Below are positions 25,706 to 35,422 of a DNA stretch of 64,000 nt, one piece after another. The notes below the pieces were generated by a model. It worked only from the letters and a program-made list of their open reading frames with translations. It was not told the origin of the DNA and did no database searches. Source of the stretch: Sebaldella termitidis ATCC 33386 (GTDB lineage Bacteria > Fusobacteriota > Fusobacteriia > Fusobacteriales > Leptotrichiaceae); NCBI RefSeq assembly GCF_000024405.1, contig NC_013517.1:248001-312000 (forward strand), read 5' to 3'. A program made the translations under genes and the position numbers. The stretch's first letter is position 1. Each line of letters opens with the position of its first letter.

Positions 25706-28700
25706 ATGAAATATCTTAAGAAAACAATAGTAGTATTTATTCTCCTTTTAATGGTTATAACAGGAGTAGTCACATATATTAACAGTAAATTGTTCAGCAA
25801 AGATATTCAGGGTATTATAAAAAGTCTTAATCTTGATATAAAAGTAGGAGATGCAAAGTTTGTAGGCTATGGTAAAATAAAAGTCACTGGACTGGTTCTT
25901 TATGACAAAGAGAAAAGGCCTGCAATCGAAGCAGACGAAGGTTACATATACATTAATCCGCTTAGTATATCCAGAGTCAGAAAAATAGATGTATATTCCC
26001 CAAATGTAATTCTGGAAAAGCAGGATGGAATGAAATTTAACATTGTGGAGATGTTTTCAGGGGAATCTGATAAGATAGACAGAACCTCAAGGATAGGCAG
26101 GATTAATTTTTATAATGCAAAACTGGACTACAGGGATACTTCATATAAGAAACTTATCCAGAAAAATCTTGATAATGTAAACGGATATGTAAATTTTAGC
26201 AAAGCTAAAGGTATATCCCTTGAAGCTGCAGGAAATAATGATGATGAGAAAATAGGAGTGGTACTGAAAATATTTCCTTCCCAAAAGAAATCACCGGAAG
26301 CATTTTTGCAGAGAAAGGCAATCCGTGAGAATAAAATATATTTTGAGCTGAATTTTGATAAATTCAGAATATTTCCCGAGGCAGTACAGTATGTTCCGTT
26401 TGAAGGACTGGAAGTTTATGACGGAAAAATTTCGGGAAAGCTGAAAATGGAACTTAACAAAAAGTTTTCAGGAAATCTGAATATCGAAAATGGTACATTA
26501 AAATATGTAGATTATGATGAAATTTTGAAAAATGTAAATGCTAATGTAGTGTTAAAAGACAATAATGTAGATATAGCAACAGGAGCAGAGCTTAACGGAG
26601 GAAAGCTCGATCTGGGTATAAAGTTTCTGGAAAAGACAAAAACAGTTAAGCTGGCAATAAAATCAGATAACATGGATTATTCGGATATTAGAAAATATAA
26701 ACTTGTTAAGGAACAGAATATAGAAGCTTTTGGAAGGATAACAGGGACTTTTAATGCAAATCTGGATTTAGACAAAAAGATATATGAATTTGACGGCTTT
26801 TTATCTTCTCCGAATCTGCAGTACAGCGGTTATAATTTTCGGAATCTGAAAACTAATCTGGTTTATGATAAAAACAGTATTTTGACTCTGAGCAATATAA
26901 GCTTCGGCTTTAATGAAACTATATCCGATATTCATATAGCAGCAGATGCAAGAGCTTTGTTTTCATATAATACAAAGCTGAAAGCAGGAAGCGGTACGTA
27001 CGAACTGGATAATAAAGGGTCTGATTTCAGTATAAAGAAAATAAACGGAAATTTTGAAATAGATAAAAATAATGTGGTAAGAAGTGACTTTTTCTCTGAA
27101 GAAGCAGATGGGAATTTTGCTTTTGACACAAAAAATAAATTACTGGAAATAAGTACAGGAGGAAAACAGTATTTTGACCTGAAATATGGGGAGAATAAAT
27201 TTACATTAAAGCCAGTAATACGAAATCTGAAAATCAGTCTGGATAAATTTCTTCTGGTTTCGGGAGCTGCTGATATAGACATAGCAAAAAACGAATATTT
27301 TGATACAGCAAGAGTGTCGGCAATAGTAAGAAACGGAAATTTTGATGTAAATGCTGCGGCAGCTATAAGCGGACAGAATGTAAGAGCGACAGGGACTACT
27401 GACAATAAATTTAATCACAGATACAAAGTAAGCGGTTCAAATGTAAGAATAAAGCCGCTTCTTGACAGATTCGGCATAAAAGTTGCCGGAATGGAACAAT
27501 CGGATCTGGTAACTGATTTTAATGCTAATATATACGGCAGCGGCGCAAACTTAAAGGGAGACTTTAATATTGCCAGTCAAAGAGGAAAATACTTTGTGGA
27601 ATATGAGAAATTAAATGTAAGCGGAAATATAGAAGACCTTCTAAAAGGAAGACTTCAGGCAAAGGTAAATGCAGGGGAAATATGGCTGAATTATCAGCGT
27701 TTTAAGAACCTCAGCGGAGATGTGAAATATGAAAATAATGTAATTACACTGACAGATTTTAAAAATGAAGATTTAAATGCCAATGTATCATTTAATATAA
27801 AGGATCAGTATGTTAATCTTAATGCACAGATAAATAATTATGTGCTTTATAATGTAAGCAAGCCTGAGTTTAACCTGAAGCTCTTGAAACTTGACGTAAA
27901 TCTCAGCGGAAATGTAAACTCACTTAATGGTTCTATGTTTATAAGTCCGTCAATGGTAACGATAGATAACAGATACAGCGGAGAGCTGAAAGGTAATGTA
28001 GATGTAAGAAACAGTGTCTTGATTCTGGATCAGCTTGCTTGGAGAAAAAATACGCTGAAAGGAACATACGATCTAAATACACAGACAGCTGATGTTTATG
28101 TACATATAGATGAGGAGAAGCTTGAAGAATTATACGGCATGGATAATATTATTGTTTCCCTGAACAGTGATCTGAGACTTCAGGGAAGACTTGATGACTT
28201 CACCATAACGGGTGATATTAATATAGGACATATGCAGTATGGGGATATAAAGCTTCCGGCAGTGGAATCTGTCATAGCTTATAAAAACGGCGACATAAAA
28301 AGTATTCTTAAAAAGGGAAGTCTTGAGGTATCGAAGTTTATACTCAGAGGTGAAGAAGGAGAGGAAATACTTCATACAAGTACGAAAATAGATGATCTGT
28401 CAACATCACAGCTGGATTTTGTACTTAATGATAAAGAATTGGATCTGACTTCAATAAAAGGATTCAAGGAAAAAGGCTATACCGGAATTATAAATTATTC
28501 ACTTATATTGAGAGGAAATATAGACGACTTCTTTGTGGATATAAAAGCTGAGAGTGATAATTTCAGCGTATCAGGATTTAGTTTTAATAATCTGTCAATA
28601 GATGCACAGATCAATAATAAGGGTCTGAATATAGGACAGTTATATCTGGAATATGAAAATAACCCGCTTCTGGTAAATGGTTATGTAACATTCACACCGA

Positions 28701-30217
28701 TAGATTATAATATAAATGTTCTTGCCGAAAACTTTAATCTTGATTTCCTAAAAGCAGGAAACGGAATGAAGGATGCAGGCGGAATAGCGAATCTGGATGT
28801 AACATTTACACCTGAAAATACATCAGGGATTATTGATCTTCAAAATTTTGTATTTAAAGATCAAAAGGGGAATGTGGATATATCTGAATTAAATGCCAAT
28901 ATAGATATTAATAACAGAAAATTGGTAGTTAATAATTTTAGCGGAAACTATAACGGCGGAACTGTTAATATATCAGGTAACCTGGATGTGCCGGGACTTG
29001 CTGCTGATTTTGCGGATAGTAAAAAGCTGGATCTGGGAGACTTTGATCTAAGAATAACACTGGATAAAACAAATATTAAGTATGGTAAGACATTCGACGG
29101 CGTACTGTCAGCAGATCTGTCATTTACCGAGAAAGAGCTTTTGGGATCTGTAATTGTGGATAAAGGTAAGATTGCTGATATATCTCAGTTTATAGGTGAT
29201 AAAAAAGAAGAAGAGGAAACTTCCGGAAAGAAAAAAGAAAAGTCTATAATTGACGGATTGCAGAGTGAAATAGTAGATATCATAATGGGGCAGTATTCTG
29301 CCAACATAAGAATAAATATAATGAAAGGAATTGATCTGGAAATACCTAGTGTAAGTCTTGTAAGAAATATAAGAGGTGTTCTGAAGGGTGAAGGTGTAAT
29401 AATGCTTAACTCCGGAAATATCTCAGCATCTGGAGATTTCTACGTAACAAAAGGTAAATTTACTTTAAGCGACAGAAATTTCGTTCTGGATCAGGCAGAG
29501 TTTTATTACGGCAGCGGCGGTTTCTCAGGATCAGAAATAGGAAATCCTTTTGTAGTAGTACTTGCTACCACAAATATAAACAATGATCAGGTAAGTGTAA
29601 GTATTAGCGGAAACTTAAGTGATCCTCAAATAAAGTTTAATTCAAGTTTAGGATTGAGTCAAGAACAAATATTAGCATTATTGATTTTTGATGCCAGAAC
29701 TGCTGAAAATAGTGAATTTGAATCAAGAGATCAAAATCAGCAGTTAGGAAATCTTGCAGATCCTATATTAAATCAATTGATTTTTGGTTCCGTAATTGGT
29801 ACAATAGAAGAAACTTTTGGATTATCTGCAGTATCTCTGAGAACAAATGTACAAACTCAGAGTACGGATAAAAATGCAAATGGTCAGGACTTTGGAGCAA
29901 CAATAGCACCATCTGTATATATCCAGGATAATCTGTATAAAGACAGATTATACTGGAATGTTGAATTAGGTTATGGAGAAGAAAGCACGGCAAGTGCTGG
30001 ATTAGATTATAATTTCTGGATTACTTATAAGGTAAGCGAAAAATTTGGAGTAAATTTAGGATTACAAAATTTAAGAGGAAATGACAGCCTTGTAGATAAG
30101 ACAGACTATTATCTGGGTGTGGAATTTTCCACAAGGTTTTATACTTTTGGAGATTTTTTAAAGAGTCTCAGAAAACCTAAACTGGAAGTTATTCCTGAAC
30201 AGGATAAACTAAAATGA
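25706..30217 (+). CDS. tamB: TamB-like translocation and assembly module / AsmA-like inter-membrane protein
   Basis: Long 1503-residue protein anchored by an N-terminal transmembrane helix (about 7-25, IVVFILLLMVITGVVTYI). The body is an almost unbroken series of amphipathic beta strands (repeated patterns such as LNVSGNIEDLLKGRLQAKVNAG), matching the beta-taco groove that spans the periplasm. The C-terminal TamB/DUF490 domain (about 1200-1500) has NIRGVLKGEGVIMLNSGNIS and SVSISGNLSDPQIKFNSSL followed by LSQEQILALLIF, its family hallmark. It probably carries phospholipid to, or helps fold proteins in, the outer membrane. bamA starts 14 bases later, so the two are one transcriptional unit. No TamA gene is present; BamA would be the partner here. 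Confidence 0.9.
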   Translation: MKYLKKTIVVFILLLMVITGVVTYINSKLFSKDIQGIIKSLNLDIKVGDAKFVGYGKIKVTGLVLYDKEKRPAIEADEGYIYINPLSISRVRKIDVYSPNVILEKQDGMKFNIVEMFSGESDKIDRTSRIGRINFYNAKLDYRDTSYKKLIQKNLDNVNGYVNFSKAKGISLEAAGNNDDEKIGVVLKIFPSQKKSPEAFLQRKAIRENKIYFELNFDKFRIFPEAVQYVPFEGLEVYDGKISGKLKMELNKKFSGNLNIENGTLKYVDYDEILKNVNANVVLKDNNVDIATGAELNGGKLDLGIKFLEKTKTVKLAIKSDNMDYSDIRKYKLVKEQNIEAFGRITGTFNANLDLDKKIYEFDGFLSSPNLQYSGYNFRNLKTNLVYDKNSILTLSNISFGFNETISDIHIAADARALFSYNTKLKAGSGTYELDNKGSDFSIKKINGNFEIDKNNVVRSDFFSEEADGNFAFDTKNKLLEISTGGKQYFDLKYGENKFTLKPVIRNLKISLDKFLLVSGAADIDIAKNEYFDTARVSAIVRNGNFDVNAAAAISGQNVRATGTTDNKFNHRYKVSGSNVRIKPLLDRFGIKVAGMEQSDLVTDFNANIYGSGANLKGDFNIASQRGKYFVEYEKLNVSGNIEDLLKGRLQAKVNAGEIWLNYQRFKNLSGDVKYENNVITLTDFKNEDLNANVSFNIKDQYVNLNAQINNYVLYNVSKPEFNLKLLKLDVNLSGNVNSLNGSMFISPSMVTIDNRYSGELKGNVDVRNSVLILDQLAWRKNTLKGTYDLNTQTADVYVHIDEEKLEELYGMDNIIVSLNSDLRLQGRLDDFTITGDINIGHMQYGDIKLPAVESVIAYKNGDIKSILKKGSLEVSKFILRGEEGEEILHTSTKIDDLSTSQLDFVLNDKELDLTSIKGFKEKGYTGIINYSLILRGNIDDFFVDIKAESDNFSVSGFSFNNLSIDAQINNKGLNIGQLYLEYENNPLLVNGYVTFTPIDYNINVLAENFNLDFLKAGNGMKDAGGIANLDVTFTPENTSGIIDLQNFVFKDQKGNVDISELNANIDINNRKLVVNNFSGNYNGGTVNISGNLDVPGLAADFADSKKLDLGDFDLRITLDKTNIKYGKTFDGVLSADLSFTEKELLGSVIVDKGKIADISQFIGDKKEEEETSGKKKEKSIIDGLQSEIVDIIMGQYSANIRINIMKGIDLEIPSVSLVRNIRGVLKGEGVIMLNSGNISASGDFYVTKGKFTLSDRNFVLDQAEFYYGSGGFSGSEIGNPFVVVLATTNINNDQVSVSISGNLSDPQIKFNSSLGLSQEQILALLIFDARTAENSEFESRDQNQQLGNLADPILNQLIFGSVIGTIEETFGLSAVSLRTNVQTQSTDKNANGQDFGATIAPSVYIQDNLYKDRLYWNVELGYGEESTASAGLDYNFWITYKVSEKFGVNLGLQNLRGNDSLVDKTDYYLGVEFSTRFYTFGDFLKSLRKPKLEVIPEQDKLK

Positions 30218-30231
30218 ATTTGGAGGTAATT

Positions 30232-32283
30232 ATGAAAGGAAAGTTATCATCAATTATAATTGTGATGGTTATACTTATTTTGGCAACATTTAATATTCAA
30301 GCCGCAGAAAATAACGAACTGAGGGTTAGAAATATTCTCATCTCTAACTTAAGGGAACTGCCAAGAGAATTAGTAATGAGCAAATTAAAAATAAGAGAAG
30401 GAGAAACATACAGTACAAAGAAAATAAGTGATACTTATCTGGCTCTTAGGGAATTACCCTACATCAATGATGCTAACTTTTACACACAGGTAGAAGGCGA
30501 CAATATAGATATCAGAATAGAAGTAGATGAAATGCCTAATGCGCTGGAAATAGCGAAAAGGGAAGAATCAAGAGAAGAGCTTAGTAAAAAAACTGAATTT
30601 ATAATATCAAATGTAAGTATAACAGGATTACAGTCTCTGAAAGAAGCTGATTTCATAAAAGACATTCCTCTTAAAACAGGAGAGTTTTTTGTGCCGCAGG
30701 ATGCCATAGACGGAGCTTCAAAATTATTTAATTCAGGATACTTCAGTAGTGTAGAGCCTAAGGTAGTTAGAGGAGCAGATAATACTATCAGCATAGAATA
30801 CGTTGTTGAGGAAAATCCTAGAGTAAATAATATTACAATAGAGGGAAATACAATATTTACTGAAGCAGAATTATTAAGTGCCCTTGAGGTAAAAAAGGGA
30901 GATATTCTAAATATAGAGAAAATGGATCCTTCTAAAAACGGTGTAATCAAAAAGTATCAGGACAGCGGTTATACTCTGGCAAGAATTGATGATATGAAGC
31001 TTGATGACAGCGGAAATGTAAGAATAATCCTTTCTGAAGGTACAATTGAAGCAATAGAATACAGAAAGATAGGTAAGAAAAGAGAAGGTGAAAGAAGAAC
31101 ACCAAAAAGTACAGATTTAAGAACTCAGGATTATATCCTTGAAAGAGAAACAAGAATGAAAGTAGGGGAAATTTTTCAGAGGGATAAAATGGAACAGACA
31201 ATAAGAAATATATACAGAACAGGACTTTTTACATCAATACAGCCTAACTTTAAACCAAGTGCTACAGATCCTAACGGAAGAATAATAGAGATGGAGGCTG
31301 AAGAAAGACCGGCAGCATCTATTAACGGTAATATATCATACGGAACTTCAGTAGGATTCTTAGGAGGTATTAACTATACAGATTCCAATTTCCTCGGAAG
31401 AGCACAGGAATTCAAAGCAGCTATTGAAATTTCAGATGAAGGTGACCAAACATATGAAATAAGTATTTTTGATCCTTGGATAAGAGGAACGGAAAGACTT
31501 CAGGCAGGAGCAAGTATTTATTACAGACAGACAGAAGATGACGATGCTAACGGAACAGATTTATATAAAGTAAAAAGATACGGTACAAGATGGACACTTG
31601 GACAGGGACTTAACGACGACATATACGTAAGAGGGGCAATCAGATACGAAGATGTTAAGGAATATTACAGAAGTGGTGCTAAAAGAGATGACTATGACTT
31701 AGTAGCTTTTACTCCGACAATTACATATGACACAAGAAATAACAGATTTAGTCCTCAAAAAGGTTTATACTTAAGTTTAAGTGATGAAATAGGTAAAATA
31801 GTATCAGATCACAGAAGCTATAATCAGTTTGAAATTGATTTGAGAGCATATCACAGAACATTCTTTAAAGATAAGAATACAATGGCATATAGAGCAGTTT
31901 GGGGAACAACAGGATCAGAAACACCGGAAGCACTAAGGTTCAAGATGGGTGGAGCAGACTCTATAAGAGGATATGATTATGGTGACTTTGAAGGATATAA
32001 CGAATTTTACTTTAACGTGGAAAACAGAACACAGGTAACTAACAGTATACAGGTAGTAGCTTTCTTCGATATAGGTAATGCTTGGCAGACTAATGATAAA
32101 AAACCTGACAGAGACGGAGCAGATAAATTTAAAGATCTGAAATCCGGAGCAGGAATAGGAGTAAGAATATTAACACCTGTAGGACCGCTAAAATTTGACT
32201 ATGCATGGCCGCTTGATATAGCACCTGGAGATTCCAAAAAAGATAATGGTAAATTCTACTTTAACTTTGGGCCAAGCTGGTAA
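30232..32283 (+). CDS. bamA: outer-membrane protein assembly factor BamA (Omp85)
   Basis: Inserts beta-barrel proteins into the outer membrane. Signal peptide (about 1-24) ends at FNIQA. Four POTRA-like repeats can be outlined (about 28-105, 120-195, 196-270 and 271-355), one fewer than in E. coli. A 16-strand barrel follows from about residue 360 with SIRGYDYGDFEG, the conserved RG[FY] loop-6 motif, near residue 577. The last strand ends ...FYFNFGPSW, a terminal aromatic beta-signal. An ATG six codons upstream overlaps the tamB stop, but the ATG after GGAGG is the proper start. lpxD follows, without the skp gene that often lies between. Confidence 0.95.
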   Translation: MKGKLSSIIIVMVILILATFNIQAAENNELRVRNILISNLRELPRELVMSKLKIREGETYSTKKISDTYLALRELPYINDANFYTQVEGDNIDIRIEVDEMPNALEIAKREESREELSKKTEFIISNVSITGLQSLKEADFIKDIPLKTGEFFVPQDAIDGASKLFNSGYFSSVEPKVVRGADNTISIEYVVEENPRVNNITIEGNTIFTEAELLSALEVKKGDILNIEKMDPSKNGVIKKYQDSGYTLARIDDMKLDDSGNVRIILSEGTIEAIEYRKIGKKREGERRTPKSTDLRTQDYILERETRMKVGEIFQRDKMEQTIRNIYRTGLFTSIQPNFKPSATDPNGRIIEMEAEERPAASINGNISYGTSVGFLGGINYTDSNFLGRAQEFKAAIEISDEGDQTYEISIFDPWIRGTERLQAGASIYYRQTEDDDANGTDLYKVKRYGTRWTLGQGLNDDIYVRGAIRYEDVKEYYRSGAKRDDYDLVAFTPTITYDTRNNRFSPQKGLYLSLSDEIGKIVSDHRSYNQFEIDLRAYHRTFFKDKNTMAYRAVWGTTGSETPEALRFKMGGADSIRGYDYGDFEGYNEFYFNVENRTQVTNSIQVVAFFDIGNAWQTNDKKPDRDGADKFKDLKSGAGIGVRILTPVGPLKFDYAWPLDIAPGDSKKDNGKFYFNFGPSW

Positions 32284-32297
32284 AAACTGGAGGAGAA

Positions 32298-33308
32298 ATG
32301 TATCATATAAATGAGATTTCAAAATTAATAAATGGAAAGATCATAGGGGAGGATAACTTAGAATTTTCTAAGTTATCTCCTTTTTTTGAAGCAGATCCTG
32401 AGGATCTCACATTTGCAGCTGATGAAAGCATGCTGAAAAATATAGCCGGGACAAAGGCAAAAGCAGTTATAGTTCCTGTTATGGAGGAGTATCCTGACGG
32501 AAAAGCTTATATTGTTTTGGAACAAAATCCAAGAAATGTTCTTCCTATACTTCTTAATTTTTTTAAACCAAAAATGCAAAAACCTGAAAAACAAATAGAG
32601 GACAGCGCTAAAATAAGTGAAAATGTCCTGATAGGGATAAATTCATATATAGGGCATAATGTGGAAATAGGAGAAAATACTGTTATTCATCCCAATGTAA
32701 CTATTATGGAAGGTGTAAAAATAGGGAAGAACTCTATAATATATTCCAATGCAGTAATAAGAGAGTTTTGTGTATTGGGAGAAAATGTAATATTACAGCC
32801 GGGAGCAGTGATTGGTGCAGACGGTTTTGGTTTTATAAAAGATAAAAACGGCGATAATGTAAAAATAGAACAGATAGGAAATGTTATTCTTGAGGATAAT
32901 GTAGAAATAGGCGCTAATTCATGTGTAGACAGAGGAGCCATAGGATCTACAGTTGTAAAAAGAGGTACAAAAATAGATAACCTTGTTCATATTGCCCATA
33001 ATGATATAATAGGAGAAAATTGTTTTATAATAGCACAGACAGGAATTTCCGGAAGTGTAGAGGTAGGGAATAATACTGTTCTTGCCGGACAGGTAGGAGT
33101 AGCAGGGCATTTGAAAATAGGAAATAATGTAGTGGTAGCAGCGAAATCCGGAATTACCAATGATATACCGGATAACTCGAAAATGTCAGGTTACCCTTTA
33201 AGACCGCATATGGAAGACCTTAGAGTAAAAATGTCTATGGGTAAAGTTCCGGAATTGATTAAAAGGGTAAAAAAACTGGAAAAATTATTAAAAAATGAAG
33301 AAAAATGA
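32298..33308 (+). CDS. lpxD: UDP-3-O-(3-hydroxyacyl)glucosamine N-acyltransferase
   Basis: Third step of lipid A synthesis, adding the N-linked acyl chain. The uridine-binding N-terminal domain (about 1-95) leads to a left-handed beta-helix of hexapeptide repeats (about 100-300: IGINSYIGHNVEIGENTVIH and so on). The catalytic His234 sits in VHIAHNDIIG, and a C-terminal coiled helix (RVKKLEKLLKNEE) trimerises. Length 336 fits the family. It proves that this diderm makes lipid A, in keeping with rfaE1. Its first codons also form a terminator-like hairpin (separate entry). Confidence 0.95.
   Translation: MYHINEISKLINGKIIGEDNLEFSKLSPFFEADPEDLTFAADESMLKNIAGTKAKAVIVPVMEEYPDGKAYIVLEQNPRNVLPILLNFFKPKMQKPEKQIEDSAKISENVLIGINSYIGHNVEIGENTVIHPNVTIMEGVKIGKNSIIYSNAVIREFCVLGENVILQPGAVIGADGFGFIKDKNGDNVKIEQIGNVILEDNVEIGANSCVDRGAIGSTVVKRGTKIDNLVHIAHNDIIGENCFIIAQTGISGSVEVGNNTVLAGQVGVAGHLKIGNNVVVAAKSGITNDIPDNSKMSGYPLRPHMEDLRVKMSMGKVPELIKRVKKLEKLLKNEEK
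32348..32387 (+). terminator. terminator-like hairpin inside the start of lpxD
   Basis: A 14-bp stem (GGAG plus ATAACTTAGA pairing with TCTAAGTTAT plus CTCC, one bulged G) with a 4-nt loop, followed immediately by seven T. It has every mark of an intrinsic terminator but lies within codons 17-30 of lpxD. It could end part of the tamB-bamA transcripts unless ribosomes translating lpxD melt it. Confidence 0.65.
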
Positions 33309-33387
33309 TGATTTATGACTGTTTAATATTTTTGTAAAGAGAACAGCGGCAAAGTGAACGGAGCACTACACTGGATGTAAGTTTATC

Positions 33388-33416
33388 TTGACTATGAATA
33401 ATAAATAATGTAAAAT
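33388..33416 (+). promoter_or_regulatory. promoter of lipoprotein gene
   Basis: TTGACT, 17-nt spacer, TAAAAT (both five of six), about 33 bases before the lipoprotein ATG. Confidence 0.75.
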
Positions 33417-33448
33417 TAAATCACCATAAATAAGAGGGAGTTGTATAA

Positions 33449-34087
33449 ATGAAAAAGATTTTTTTTCTGATCATAATATGCCTGTTCATGGTGAGTTGTG
33501 GAAAACAGGCAGATAATACCGTGGAGAAATTTATAGACAACATTAAAAATAAAAAAATTGATGCAGCTATGAAATATGTCAAAAATGAAGATGTTGCTAA
33601 AAACATGGAAATAATGGAGATATCTTATAAAAATAAAACACAGGAAGCTATTTTTGAAGCACTCTTTAAAAATATGAATTATAAAGTACTTCAGACAAAA
33701 AAAGAATCAGACGAGCTGACTATAGTGAAAGTAGAAATAGAAAATGTAGATATAAAAGGTGTTTTTATGAGACTGTTTGAAGAGACAATACAGGATATGT
33801 CAGCAGGCGGCGAAGGATCAAAAGCAGATGATCACAGTTCACTGGAGAAGAAACTCATAGAAATTCTGAATGATAAAAATGTACCTAAAATAAAAGCTGT
33901 GACTGAATTTGCAGTTTATAATACAAAAGAAGGCAATAAAATAGAGCTGACTCCGGATAATGTGAATATTATGTTCGGGCAGATTTCATCACTCGGAGGT
34001 TTTGCAAAATCAGATGAAACTACTGAAGAAAAAAAGACGGAGCCTGAGGATATTCAGCCAAAACCACAACCAATGCAGAAAAAATAA
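33449..34087 (+). CDS. predicted lipoprotein of unknown function
   Basis: A type II signal peptide with lipobox LFMVSC (Cys17) anchors this 212-residue protein. The N-terminal half (about 20-110: DNTVEKFIDNIKNKKIDAAMKYV...TIVKVEIENVDIKGVF) has the shape of small NTF2/DUF4878-like lipoproteins: a helix pair followed by beta strands. The C-terminal tail (about 185-212) is rich in Pro, Glu, Lys and Gln and probably disordered. Single gene bounded by its own promoter and a strong terminator. The family guess is weak; no catalytic motif is visible. Confidence 0.75.
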   Translation: MKKIFFLIIICLFMVSCGKQADNTVEKFIDNIKNKKIDAAMKYVKNEDVAKNMEIMEISYKNKTQEAIFEALFKNMNYKVLQTKKESDELTIVKVEIENVDIKGVFMRLFEETIQDMSAGGEGSKADDHSSLEKKLIEILNDKNVPKIKAVTEFAVYNTKEGNKIELTPDNVNIMFGQISSLGGFAKSDETTEEKKTEPEDIQPKPQPMQKK

Positions 34088-34107
34088 GGCACATAAGTGC
34101 CTTTTTT
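34086..34107 (+). terminator. intrinsic terminator of the lipoprotein gene
   Basis: GGCAC-ATAA-GTGCC followed by TTTTTT, starting at the stop codon of the lipoprotein gene. Confidence 0.92.
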
Positions 34108-34161
34108 ACTGCACGGAATTTTGTTAATTAAGTAACTTATTGGAGAGATAAGGAGATAAAT

Positions 34162-35403
34162 ATGTATGATAATGTGACGGAAGCTAAAAGATGTATAGCT
34201 TGTAAAATACCTTTCTGTGAGAAAGGATGTCCTGTAAGCACACCTATAAAAGAGATAATACAGATGTATCTGGGGAATAAAATACTTGAAGCAGGAGATA
34301 TTTTATTTAAAAATAATCCTCTTTCAATAGTATGTTCTATAGTATGTCCTCATGAAAAGCAATGTGAGGGAAGCTGTATTCTGAACAGAAAATCCAAAGG
34401 AGTAGAGTTTGGAAAAATAGAAAATGAGATTTCAAACTGCTATATTGATAATGTGGATTTTGCTATACATAAATTAAATGACAGAAAGTCAAGAGTAGCA
34501 ATTATAGGGGGCGGACCCGCGGGAATTGCTATTGCATTTATACTTGCCTTTAAAGGTTATGATATCACAATCTATGAATCACACTCACAGATAGGGGGAG
34601 TCCTTAGATACGGTATTCCTGAATTCAGGCTTCCGAAAGTTACGATTGATAAGCTGGAGAAAAAATTAATGGAGATAGGTGTAAAAATAAGACCAAATAT
34701 ATTGATTGGTCCTACATTAACACTGGATGATATTTTTAATGATGGCTACGGAGCTATTTTTATAGGAACGGGAACGTGGAATCCGAGAAAACTGAAAATA
34801 AAAGGAGAAGCTCTCGGAAATGTTCATTATGCCATAGATTATCTAAAATCGCCTGAATATTACAAGCTGGGAGAAAAAATAGTAATAATCGGGGCTGGAA
34901 ACGTAGCAATAGATGCAGCCAGAACGATGATAAGAAACGGAGCTAAAGAAGTTCTGCTTCTGAACAGAGAAGGAGAGGCGGGAATAACCGCTAACAGAAA
35001 AGAATTTAATGATGCAGTGGCTGAAGGTGTGCAGGTAATGAATTTTAAGACTGTACTTGAAATAAAAGATGACGGTGTAGTAATTGCAAATACAGAATTA
35101 ACTGAAAAAGACGGTATTACAGATTATAGTGTAGATTATGACAGCGAACGTTTTTATAAATGTGATTCTGTAGTAGTAGCAATAAGTCAGGGACCGAGAT
35201 CGAATATAGTTTCTACTAATAAAGAGCTGGAAATAAATGAAAAAGGTCTTATAGTGACTAATATAGACGGAAGTACTACTAAAAAAGGTGTTTTTTCCGG
35301 CGGAGATGTGGTTACCGGAGCGAAAACTGTGGTAGAGGCAGTAAAAATGTCGAAGATAATAGCGGAAAAAATGGATGAATACATGAGGAACGAATATAAA
35401 TGA
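34162..35403 (+). CDS. NAD(P)H oxidoreductase, glutamate synthase beta subunit-like
   Basis: Flavoprotein of 413 residues. The N-terminal adrenodoxin-type Fe-S region has Cys clusters CIACKIPFCEKGC and CSIVCPHEKQCEGSC. A FAD motif (VAIIGGGPAGIAIAFIL, about residue 113) and an NAD(P) motif (IVIIGAGNVAIDAARTM, about 240) follow, with the terminal FSGGDVVTGAKTVVEAV flavin signature. This is the small subunit of GltBD and of related enzymes such as NfnB/SudA and dihydropyrimidine dehydrogenase. No large partner is adjacent, so it is a stand-alone member, and which electron acceptor it serves is unknown. Confidence 0.88.
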   Translation: MYDNVTEAKRCIACKIPFCEKGCPVSTPIKEIIQMYLGNKILEAGDILFKNNPLSIVCSIVCPHEKQCEGSCILNRKSKGVEFGKIENEISNCYIDNVDFAIHKLNDRKSRVAIIGGGPAGIAIAFILAFKGYDITIYESHSQIGGVLRYGIPEFRLPKVTIDKLEKKLMEIGVKIRPNILIGPTLTLDDIFNDGYGAIFIGTGTWNPRKLKIKGEALGNVHYAIDYLKSPEYYKLGEKIVIIGAGNVAIDAARTMIRNGAKEVLLLNREGEAGITANRKEFNDAVAEGVQVMNFKTVLEIKDDGVVIANTELTEKDGITDYSVDYDSERFYKCDSVVVAISQGPRSNIVSTNKELEINEKGLIVTNIDGSTTKKGVFSGGDVVTGAKTVVEAVKMSKIIAEKMDEYMRNEYK

Positions 35404-35422
35404 ACAGGAAAGGACAGACAAA

